Assembly (NCBI GenBank): GCA_025345505.1
Contig: JANVCC010010406.1
Location: 15,589,260 to 15,653,259 of the forward strand
Direction: 5' to 3'
Length of the DNA: 64,000 nt
Source: Todiramphus chloris collaris
Lineage: Eukaryota > Chordata > Aves > Coraciiformes > Alcedinidae
Part shown: in pieces, positions 38,604-48,189 of the stretch
Numbering within the stretch: position 1 is the stretch's first letter
Layout: every line of letters starts with the position of its first letter
Position numbers and translations under genes: made by a program
Notes under the pieces: model-generated
Databases searched by the model: none
What the model was told of the DNA's origin: nothing
What the model saw: only the letters and a program-made list of their open reading frames with translations

Positions 38604-41080
38604 CTCAAATCTGAATACTGTAGAGTAGATGAGGGATTTTTTTGTTCTTTGTTTTCTTCTAGTTTCAAAATGTAGAGTTTGTGAGAGGAAGGTACCCCTA
38701 AATTTTAATGACAGCAGCAGAGAACTAACACTAGAATATCAGAAATATTTTATAATATAAGAACAGGAAAATGGGATCTACTAATGGAAAATCAGTGGTC
38801 AAGCAACAGCTAGTTCACACCTTTTACAACCCCCAAACAAAAAAGATAACCATGCATTACTTAAAGATAACCATGTATGATTATGTCATGGTTGCTCAAC
38901 ATGCACTAGGAAGACTGAAAGCACCATTTTGCACTCATAGGTCAGAGATCAAAGTCTGTATAACACTACTTGATGCAAGCCCTGACAGCAAGTAACTGTA
39001 TTCACTAGTTTTTAAGCTCAGGAGCAAGAGAAAGGTACTGATGCGTTACCTGATTCACAGAACTGGAAGGCTTTCTTAATCTTTTAACACTGACTTCTAG
39101 CTCCAAAGGAGACACTGCAGTTTAGTTTACATAGCTTCTTTTAAATAAAAGTTCCTGAAAACACTTTGTAGAAAACAGAGGATCTTAAAAATTGACAAAA
39201 CTGGTCCAAGTGAAGCCTCATACATCTAAATGTTTATTCCCTCCTGCCAGACCTCAAGGAGGTTCACATCACAGCGTCTTATGTTGATGGCAGTGCTTAG
39301 TGTATTTCATAACCTTGAACCTTTTGCTTCTTGAATATAGGAATGTTATGGAGTAAGCTGCTCAGTCATCTGAGGGAGGGAGTGTTTCTCCATTACTCTG
39401 ATGTTGCCTCCTAGTAATTAAGAGACTTAGTCAAGCACTGGGAGGCAAGATATGGACTCATAGCAGAGTTGACATACTATGAAACCTTGCAAGATACAAG
39501 AGGGAAAAGAAAAATATAAAAGAAAACTCTTCTCAGCATCTCTCTCCCTACAGTTACCTCAGTTAATATTACAAAGTAATTATTGCCATGAGCTTATAAA
39601 TATTTCAACAAAAGTGTCAGTAAATATCTACAGTTCCAAAAGAAGGATTTTGGGTTTTTTGGTTTTGTTTTTGTTTTTTTAATAGACTGGACCCTATCAT
39701 GATCTGTCTTGGCTTTAAATCTACCTCAGGATGGCCAGGTTTAAACCTCTCTGGTTGAATCTGGTTGATTTGTACATATACAACTAAAGTAAATTTTTCC
39801 CCCAACATAATTCCCATTAACTTCAGAGAATGTATTTACTAATTAAAAATATAGAAAAGTGTCTGAAACCTGATTATCAGTGTATAACTAGTAAGAGTTT
39901 CATCTCACCTTGGAGTGGGCAAATGTCCACATTACTAAAATGGTGTCACATTTGAAAATTATGTTCAACTCAAGGACTTCATGAAAATCAAATTATACTC
40001 TCATTTCTAAGCATGGCTACTCCAGAGGTAGCTGAAGTTTATTGGCAGGTCAATCTTGATGAAAACTCTTGAAATCTTTAGTGATAGAGCATTATTAATC
40101 TAGCACTTTTCATGAACATTGTCTTCATCTTATTTTCAATTTGAAATATAAAATATGAAATTGCATGAATTCTAATACCTGAAGGAACATTTCTACAGTG
40201 TAACTTCATCTGACCTGTGTAAACAGATTACTGAAACAGAAAAAACATTTTACTTATAATGATTCTGTTTATATTACCTTTATGGTTTTTTCAGTTTATG
40301 TTTCCTTCAATGCTATCCATTAATCGCTGAATGCCAGCCCGCCGAACATTTACTCCATTACAGAATGTGGTATATAAGCTATGCACTATTACATCCTTTT
40401 AAGGAAGACTGTATATTTTGGGCTGAACACGAGGTGTTAAAACCACATTATCCAAACAAATCTGCTCACCACACAACATCCTCTAATCATTTTCATTCTC
40501 AGCAGTTCAATTAAAACACAAATTAGGACCGCAAGAAAAATCTATATTTTAGCCAAAGAAGTTATTCATGGAAAAGGAATGGAAAGATTAAATCTGTTGT
40601 ATTGAATCCAGATTACTGGGAAGCTTGGGCGCCAAGTCCTTTGTTTTTCAATATTGAAAAGCACTTTTCCACACTAAACTAGCCCTGTGAGGGAAATCAC
40701 ATATTAGTCACAGTTTTCCAATCAGGGGATTTATTTTTCAACAAGGGAACAAATGTTTTCAAAATTCTGTTATAAAAATGACAACCTATTTATTATTAAC
40801 TTCAGCAGAGATCTTTTTACAATGCAAATATAGTTCAATGACCTCTGTATATTTTTTTTTTATATATATAGGCCTGAGCTAGCACAAACACGAACTAGTG
40901 GGAATCAAATGCACAACCTAAGACTGTGCTGATATTGTCATATTTGGTTCCTTCACTGAGAAGGCACAAAGGACACAACAAGGGCAATACATTTCAGCTC
41001 TAGTGTTTATGGAATGATAGCAACATGATTCATGTTTTAATCTCAAGTAGGTTTTACGTATTCAAGATGCAGTTATGATA

Positions 41081-41104
41081 TAAATAAATAAATAAATAAA
41101 TAAA
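41081..41104 (+). repeat. (TAAA)6 microsatellite
   Basis: Six uninterrupted TAAA units. Confidence 0.95.
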
Positions 41105-42852
41105 AGACAAAGAAATAGAGACTATTCCTTCTCCAGACTTACTTTCACTTCCCTCTTATTGATTTGTGAACTCTTTTTTCATTTTGCAACAATGTTTGAA
41201 TATGTTTCTTTCCTCACACTGTAGTTAACTAGCCTCTTTTCAGACTCTTAGAACCACTCACATACAGTGTCTTTGCAGAATTATCTACTCCTTACATTGT
41301 CTCATACCTCCTTTCTCTCTGTCAAATGACTATGCTTTCCTCTCCTTAAATTTCTCCTTTCTCAAATTCCAGTTTCTGTTTTCTATTCCAAGACCCTTTA
41401 CATTTATTTCCTCTTTCATTTATTTCCTTTTCTCCAGAGTTACCTGATTCTCTTTTCTTCCAAACACCTCTGTCATCAGTCTTACTATCTCCCAAATCCT
41501 TCCACATTTCATTCCAGAAGTACACTTTTGCTTATATATGTACTGGGGGAAAGGGGAACAAGATAATATTACCTAAGCTGCATTTTCTTTTTGAGATCTC
41601 AGACAGGTCATTACACTCTGTCTCAATATATTTAGAAGGGGGCTGTAGCGTACAGGAATAGGCATGGCTTTATTGCATCCCGTACCTACACTGTTCTACA
41701 GGACATCCTTCAGAAGCTGGAGTCCCTGAGGTAGGCAGCAGTTCTGAACAGAGTAACCCACTGAATATCTCTTCTTGATATGGCATCCAGTACCTAAATG
41801 ATCGGTTATCTATGTGTTGTTGTTGTTGATCTCCCTGATGAGATCCAATTCCTTTTGGTGCTGCAAGGTGTAAGACAGATCTCAGAAGGAGATGACATTA
41901 TAGCTAATATTTGGAAGCTAGTTCAAGATTTCAAGGCTGTAGAACTTCAAAGTACTAAAGGGATAAGTCACCACCTTACCTGCTTCTGAGTAAGAAATGG
42001 GCCACAAATATGGTGTCATACTGGGGGCCTTCAGGAACAGTAGTAGAAGGCATAAGCTGTCCTATCGAGAACAACAATGGCCTTGGAATCAGAAAGATGT
42101 TAATTCAAATATGATAGACCCCTCTTTACACATAATAAAAGAGGTAGAAAACCTAGGATTTTCATAATTCACTGCAAATAACATGCTAAATTTCAGGGCA
42201 TTTGTAACAGTCTGCCCCTGAAGACTGTAGTGAGCAGCATCTGGTTTTCTGGACTCACATGAGTAGAGACTAAAAGGTGCAGCTTAAAAGAATGCCATAA
42301 TGTTTTTTCTCTGCATGCTGAATCTCAAGGTGTCAAAATTCTGTGATGATAGTGATGATGGAGGAGCCTTCCTGTAATTATGCTCTCAGCACATTCAACA
42401 ATATACTGGGTGCCATCAGTATGATCTGAAACAATAAAGTTTCCTGCCGAGAGATAAATCATTATCTTGTTCCATAACACAAAGTGTCTTTCATTCTACA
42501 CACACATATACATACGGCCCCTTTTCTAAAGAGGTTTATAAAAAAAGAACAAGACAAACTTGAGAAATAGTGAAGTACTTTCAGTCAGGACATTTTCTGT
42601 GCCACATAGTAGGTTTTAAAAACAATGAAGAAGTGGGCTTGCACTTCTTTTCTGGAGAAAGGAAAAGTACTAGATTTATGAAAATTATTTTTTGTATGAT
42701 TTCACTAAGAAGCAATCAGTGATAAGTATTTTAGTTGCAGCAAAAGTAAAGCTGCTATTTTTTTCATTTATCAAGGATTGTTATTTTAGTTTATAGTTCC
42801 TCAAAATAACAGAGACAGAGAAGAGCAAGAGTGTTCTTGTGTGTTTGGGACA

Positions 42853-43315
42853 TGTAATGGGTCTGGCTGAGCTGCTTTTCCCCATCCAGCCCTCATGCTG
42901 CAGCACTGGGAGCTGGAGGGTGTTGATAACACACCCGTGTTATGACTGCCAGTGCTCACACGGCACCAGAGACTGGGGGGGCAAGATGGGGGAGAGAATA
43001 CAGCCGACCTGAGCTGACCAGTGGGATATTCCATACCATATGACGTCAGCTCAACTATAAAGGGAGAGGGCAGGACGAGAATGGGGGAGCATACTGCTTT
43101 GTCCTTCAAGTGGCTGCTACGTGTTCCTGGAGCCCTGCTTCCTGGACTCGGCCCAACATCGCTTTCAGACGGGTAGTAGAGAATAACATCTATCATAACC
43201 CACACCCCTTTGCTTTGTGTCTTATTCTCTCCCTGCATGCTGTGCTGAAGGGGGTCGGGGGGAGTGATAAAAGGGCTTGGTGGGCACCTGGTGCCGTGCC
43301 AAGGTCAACCCACCA
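42853..43315 (+). repeat. 5' LTR of the provirus
   Basis: Begins TGTAATGGG and ends CCCACCA, with the usual TG...CA ends. It matches the 3' LTR nearly throughout. It contains a CRE (43,041-43,048) and a TATA box (43,056-43,061). The primer-binding site follows 11 bases after its end. Confidence 0.95.
43041..43061 (+). promoter_or_regulatory. LTR core promoter: CRE plus TATA box
   Basis: TGACGTCA at 43,041-43,048, then TATAAA at 43,056-43,061, seven bases apart. Both are kept with the same spacing in the 3' LTR. This looks like the U3 promoter, with U3 to its left and R/U5 to its right. Confidence 0.75.
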
Positions 43316-43326
43316 GAGTTCCTTTT

Positions 43327-43344
43327 TGGCGCCCAACGTGGGGC
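43327..43344 (+). other. Primer-binding site, tRNA-Lys type
   Basis: TGGCGCCCAACGTGGGGC, the 18-base site used with tRNA-Lys1,2 by retroviruses such as betaretroviruses. It primes minus-strand DNA synthesis. It sits 11 bases after the LTR end instead of the usual 1-3. Confidence 0.88.
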
Positions 43345-43355
43345 ACAAGCAGCTG

Positions 43356-43391
43356 CTTGCTTGCTTGCTTGCTTGCTTGTCTGCTTGCTTG
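43356..43391 (+). repeat. (CTTG)n microsatellite in the proviral leader
   Basis: Six CTTG units, a TCTG, then two more CTTG, starting 11 bases after the primer-binding site. It may be a replication-slippage expansion in the leader RNA. Confidence 0.9.
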
Positions 43392-43503
43392 TTTTAGATA
43401 TTAGTAGCAAACTCCTGTGCAGGTCACAGAGTTTGCTTGAGCTACTTATCTGGTGTTTTGCTAAAACGTTTATCGAAACAACGTCTCCTGGTTTCCTTTT
43501 GCA

Positions 43504-44061
43504 TTGATAGCTTCAATGTGCTGGGGAAGCTTCTGTCTCAGGAGGATGAAGGGACTCAGGAGCACCCTGGCACAAATAGTAGCGATGTGTTTCACGCTGG
43601 CATCGGTGGCTTTGCTGTGCTGGGGGGGCTGCCCTGGGGAGAAAATAACTGAATCTATCTCTCTCTTTCTACCAGAAACTGATGTAGATTATTTATTCAT
43701 GCATGTTCCCAGAGTCCTCGTCCACCCTTACGTGAGCTTCTTGATACTACTAACCAATATCATTGGCCTAACCTGGGTTGTGTGTAGTCTGGTCCCAGTT
43801 TGGCCTGAGAGGAGACAAATTTCAGGTGGGGTGGCACCAAAATGTCCCCTGAGACATCCTGTCCCTGGGTGGCAAGGGGTCTGGCAGGATTTGAGCAGGT
43901 TTCTAGGATGGTTGTCACCTCCAGTAGCCTGGGACTTTACCCCCAAACAGGCAAGCAACCCTGGCAAGATGACACAGCATCTTATAGAAGGGTGCCTTTT
44001 CTACCCCAATGAGAATCAACAGCTCTTAGCACTGTACTGGGGCCTGGCCTGTGCCTATTGA
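43504..44061 (+). pseudogene. Proviral leader ORF in the Gag frame, with two membrane segments
   Basis: A 185-codon open frame, the first ORF after the leader. A Met at residue 15 is followed by basic residues and a hydrophobic run (about residues 22-40), like a signal peptide or membrane anchor. A second hydrophobic run spans about residues 74-100. It ends at TGA (44,059-44,061) and shares its frame with the Gag sequence downstream. It may be a separate pre-Gag protein or the N-terminus of Gag cut off by a mutation. I do not recognise it as matrix, Env or accessory protein. Membrane segments are predicted by eye. The degraded state of the provirus means this copy probably makes no product. 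Confidence 0.6.
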
Positions 44062-44862
44062 ACCACAGTTGAGTGCTCTCAGAGAACTGTGGTTGAGGCA
44101 GGGACCCAAACTGCATCCGAAGACACCCGAGTTGAGATAGGGACCACAACAACAACAACTTCCAGAGTTGCCCCAGTAGTGAAAAAGAAGCAGTGGATGA
44201 GGAGAACACGCCCCTACCCTTGGTTAGCGAGGGATGTGGAAGAGGAGGAAGAACACGACCAGCAAGCTGGACCCTCAACAGGAAGATGGGAGGAGGGGGT
44301 GACAGAATTGAACCAGGAGGCAGAAACCACCCAGTCCCTGACTTCATCAGAACTTAGAGTCCTGAGGAAGGATTACAGCCACCAGATAGGGGAACGCATT
44401 GTTACCTGGCTGCTTTGATGCTGGGATACTGGGGCCGATACCCAACAGCTGGAAGGTAAGGAAGCCCAACAGCTGGGCTCTCTTGCTAGGAATTGTGGCA
44501 TTGAAAAAGGAATTGGAAAAGAGGTAGCAATTTGCAGTCTCTGGACATGGCTCCTTTCAAGCATCAAAGCAAGATATCCATTCAAGGAAGACTTAATGAA
44601 TGCCACCTCCTCAGGAAAGTGGTCCACTGCTGATGAAGGTATCCAGTACCTGAGGGAACTAGCAGTACTGGAAGTCATCTATGGGGATTTAGATAATGAT
44701 GAGCATCCTAAAGATCCAGAGGATGTTCAGTGTACAAGGGCTGCGTGGAGGAAAGAGATTAAGAATGCACCAGCGTCATATTCTGCCAGCTTGGCAGCAA
44801 TGTATTATCCACAAATGGATAATCCAACTGTGGAAACTTTCTTCCTGGCTTCAGAACTTTGA
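44062..44862 (+). pseudogene. gag: gag (matrix/capsid region), broken
   Basis: Gag forms the virus-like particle core. The frame is continuous with the leader ORF but interrupted by TGA at 44,416-44,418 and ends at a stop at 44,860-44,862. The first section is Thr- and Glu-rich (TTTTTT near residue 20 of the Met at 44,089, then an EEEEE run). The second contains GIQYLRELAVLEVIYGD and a WRKEIKNAPASY-like block, which I recognise from bird ERV-L-type Gag. I found no CCHC zinc knuckle. The frame changes after 44,862, and Gag-like sequence continues in the +1 frame to about 45,013. Confidence 0.75.
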
Positions 44863-45297
44863 AGAGAGTCTTGGTACCTCCACATCCCTAAGGGCTAGCG
44901 CCTTGGATATCAGGAGTCCCCCAAGGAACCAGCTAGTCAGAGGGAAAGGGAGCCCGAGGCGTATGCCATGTGGTGCTCTCTGGTTCCTCCTGCATGACTG
45001 GGGGAGGATATGAGGAAGTGCGATGGTGAACCAACCTTTAAGCTGGAAGCCCATATATAGGAATTGAGAGGGAAGACAGCTGTTAAAAAAGGGCCATCCA
45101 AGAAGACCATTAATGTAGTCAGTGTCAAAGCACAAGAAGGCAATTGACGATCTCGCAGATACAGGAAGAATAAAACCAACTCCACCGAGCCTGATGAGGG
45201 GACTTCTGGTTTGACACAGCAAGGGTCAGACAGTGAATATTCAGACCAGGAGCAGGAATAGAGGAGCCCTGCCTCTAACCAGATAGAGGAAAGGGAC
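44863..45297 (+). pseudogene. gag: gag C-terminal region, decayed
   Basis: After a frame change, Gag continues with SALDIRSPP-like sequence near 44,905. A basic stretch then runs to a Ser/Asp/Glu-rich end (SDSEYSDQEQE near 45,228) followed by TAG. Several stops are present. No Cys-His nucleocapsid motif is visible, in keeping with the zinc-knuckle-free Gags of some spuma-like and ERV-L-like elements. Confidence 0.55.
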
Positions 45298-45498
45298 AAT
45301 CGTATTTACTGGACTGTGTGGATCCGATGGCCTGGCACGTCAGATCCACAGAGGTACAAGGCCTTGGTTGATACAGGTGTTCAGTGCACAGTAATGCCAT
45401 CAAAATACAGAGGAGCTGAGCCCATAAGTATTTCTGGGGTGACGGGGATCTCAGCAGCTGACAGTATTGGAGGCTGAAGTGAGCCTGACTGGTAGGCT
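45298..45498 (+). pseudogene. pro: Retroviral aspartic protease remnant
   Basis: An open stretch carries ALVDTG (45,361-45,378), the catalytic motif of the retroviral aspartyl protease that cleaves Gag and Pol. The C-terminal half, where an ILG/LIGR-like block should be, is short and damaged: in-frame TGA near 45,475 and TAG near 45,493 precede the reverse transcriptase. It is in the same frame as the reverse transcriptase that follows. Confidence 0.75.
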
Positions 45499-46593
45499 AT
45501 GACAACGGTGCATCGGCGGCAATATTGCACCAACAGAGATTCCCTGATCCCTATCCAGGAATTGATTCATGAGCTGGAGAGCCAGGGAGTGATCAACAAA
45601 ACTCATTCACCCTTCAACAGCCCTATATGGCCTGTGCAAAAGTCAAATGGAGAATGGCGATTGACAGTGGACTATTGTGGTCTGAATGAAGTTACACTGA
45701 TGCTGAGTGCTGCTGTGCCAGACATGCTAGAACTTCAGTATGAGCTGGAGTCCAAGGCAGCCAAGTGGTACGCCACGATTGACATCTCTAATGCATTTTT
45801 CTCCATTCCCATAGCACCAGAGTGCAGGCCACAGTTTGCCTTCACCTGGAGGGGAGTCCAGTACACCAGGAATCGATTGCCCCAGGGGTGTAAACACAGC
45901 CTCACCATCTGTCACAGACTGATCCATACTGCACTGGAGGAAGGTGGGGCTCTGGAGTATCTCCAGTACATTGATGACATCATCATATGGGGCAACACAG
46001 CAGAAGAAGTTTTCAAGAAAGGGAAGAAAATAATTGAAATCCTCCTGGAGGCCAGTTTTGCTATAAAGCGAAGCAAGGTGAAGGGGCCTGTGCAGGAAAT
46101 CCAGTTCCTTGGAATAAAATGGCAGGATGGGCATCTACACATCCCGATGGATGTGATCAATAAGATAACAGCAATGTCTCCACCAACCAACAAAAAGGAG
46201 ACACAGGCTTTCCTGGGTGCTGTGGGTTTCGGGAGAACGCATATTCCAGATTACAGTCTCATTGTGAGCCCGCTCTACCATGTGACCCGGAAGAAGAAAG
46301 ACTTTAACTGGGGCCCTGAACAGCAACAGGCCTTTGAACAAATTAAACAGGAGACTGTGCACGCAGTAGCCCTTGGACCAGTCCGGACAGGACCAAATAT
46401 CAAAAACATACTCTACAGTGCAGCTGTGAAGAATGGTCCTACTGGAGACTCTGGCAGAGGGCACTTGTGGAGACACGAGGCCGACCTCTGGGTTTTTGGA
46501 GTCGAGGATATAGGGGATCTGAGGACAACTATACTCCAATGGAAAAGGAGATACTGGCGGCACATGAAGGAGTTCGAGCTGCCTCAGAAGTGA
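45499..46593 (+). pseudogene. pol: pol: reverse transcriptase domain
   Basis: The longest open frame of the provirus (364 codons). Reverse transcriptase copies the RNA genome into DNA. In order it shows an SPFNSPIWPVQK block (residues 37-48) and TIDIS with the first catalytic Asp (D95). These are followed by LPQG (127-130), YIDD with the two catalytic Asp (157-160; nt 45,967-45,978) and FLGIKW (about 204-209). These motifs are intact. The first Met is only the first after upstream stops. From about 46,437 the frame departs from Pol because of a frameshift, so the last 50 or so residues are not authentic. Class III (ERV-L)-like by sequence memory. Confidence 0.9.
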
Positions 46594-47250
46594 TCGGAAC
46601 AGAAGCACAGCTCCTCCTGGCACCCCGACTGCCAGTGCTGGGATGGATGTTCAAAGGGAGAGTCTCATCTACACACCATGCAACTGATGCCACATGGAGC
46701 AAGTGGATTGCATTGATAACGTAACGGGCTCGAATAGGGAACCCCAGTTGCCCAGGGATCCTGGAAGCGATCATGAACTGGCCAGAAGGCAAAGATTTTG
46801 GGATGTCGCGAGAGGTAGAGGTGAAACGTGCTGAGGAGGCCCCACCATACAACACGTTATCAGATGATGAAAAGCAATACGGCCTGGTCACTGATGGGTC
46901 TTCTCGCATTGTGGGAAAACATAGACTGTGGAAGGCTGCTGTGTGGAGTCCCCATGACAAGTCATTGGAGTTGCTGAAGGACACGGTGAATCCAGTCAGT
47001 TTGCAGAAGTGAAAGCCATCCAACTAGCCCTAAATATTGCCGAACGAGAAAAGTGGCCAGTGCTCTATCTCTACACTGACTCCTGGATGGTGGCAAACGC
47101 CCTGTGGGGGTGGTTGCAGCAGTGGAAACAGAGCAACTGGCAGCGCAAAGGCAAAAACCCGTCTGGGCTGCTGGCCTGTGGCAAGACATTGCTACTTGGG
47201 TAGAGAGTCTGGTGGTGAAGGTGCGCCACGTGGATGCCCATGTGCCCATA
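46440..47250 (+). pseudogene. pol: pol: tether and RNase H, frameshifted
   Basis: Continues Pol in three frames. At 46467-46724 the tether and connection block contains YTPMEKEILAAHEGVRAA. A TAA lies at 46,722-46,724. RNase H degrades the RNA strand during reverse transcription. Its catalytic residues can still be seen: TDGS (from 46,890), the Glu in AEVKAIQLAL (near 47,005), TDSWMVANAL (near 47,080) and HVDAH (near 47,226). Frameshifts near 46,990 and about 47,105-47,200 separate them. Confidence 0.85.
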
Positions 47251-48037
47251 AGCCAGGCCACTGAAGAACATCAGAACAACCAGCTTGCAGTCCAGGCTGC
47301 CAAGGTGTCAGTGTCTCAGGTGGATCTGGATTGGCAGCGGAAAGGTGAATTACTTATAGCGCGATGGGCCCATGACACCTCGGGTCATCAAGGAAGAGAT
47401 GCAACTCTTGATCTGCGATGGGCTCGAGATCGAGGGGTGGATCTGACCATGGAGGCTATCACAGAGGTCATCCACAAATGTGAAATATGTGCTGCAATCA
47501 AACAAGCCAAGAGGTTAAAGCCCCAGGGGTATGGAGGATGTTGGCTAAGATATAAATATGGAGAGGTCTGGCAGGTTGACTACATCACTCTCCCACAAAC
47601 CCGATAAGGTAAGCGCCAGGTACGTACAATGGTGGAAGCAACCACTGGGTGGCTGGAAACATACCCAGTGCCCCGTGCCACTGCCCAGAACACCATCCTG
47701 GGCCTTGAAAAGCAGATTTTGTGGTGGCATGGTACTCCAGAAAGAACTGAATCAGACAATAGAACTCATTTCCGAAATAGCCTCATGAATGCCTGGGCCA
47801 AGGAGCACAGCATCGAGTAGGTGTATCACATCCCTTATCATGTACAAGCCTCTCGGAAGATTGAAAGGTACAAAAAGGCTGTTAAAAACCACATTAAAAG
47901 CATTAGGAGGTGGGACCTTTAAACAATGGGACAAACGTCTAGCAAAGGTCACCTGGTTAGTTAACACCAGAAGATCTGTTAGCCGTCCTGGCCCTGCCCA
48001 AACAAAACCCCTGGCTGTTGTGGGAGGAGATAAGGTC
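47251..48037 (+). pseudogene. pol: pol: integrase, main part, interrupted by CR1
   Basis: Integrase joins viral DNA to the host genome. The N-terminal zinc domain shows H-x4-H and C-x2-C (KCEICAAIK near 47,480). The core keeps the acidic triad: Asp in WQVDY (47,578-47,580), Asp in ESDNRTHF (47,755-47,757) and Glu in RKIER (47,863-47,865). In-frame stops lie at 47,605-47,607 and 47,818-47,820, and another frame change follows near 47,920. The C-terminal domain is split by the CR1, whose insertion lies after the GDK codons near 48,027. Confidence 0.85.
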
Positions 48038-48130
48038 ACACAGAATCACAGAATCACAGACTATTAGGGGTTGAAAGGGACCTTGGAGATCTTCGAGTTC
48101 AACCCCCCTGCCAGGTCAGGATCATATGAT

Positions 48131-48189
48131 CTAACCTACAACCTAATCTAACCTACAACCTAATCTAACCTACAGCCTAATCTAACCTA
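48131..48189 (-). repeat. 17-base tandem repeat in the CR1 3' UTR
   Basis: Units CTAACCTACAACCTAAT at 48,131-48,147 and 48,148-48,164, a third with one change at 48,165-48,181, then a partial fourth. Confidence 0.93.

Larger units (their letters stand above)
34721..42852. other. AT-rich non-coding DNA between CpG island and provirus
   Basis: No gene or interspersed element recognised. The short open frames (for example 38128-38355, 38771-38995, 41798-41989) have no domain. A diverged 40-base direct repeat and a TAAA microsatellite are listed separately. Confidence 0.55.

Noticed and set aside
41798-41989. 63-codon plus frame with GTT repeats
   Set aside because: No family recognised; short and unsupported.
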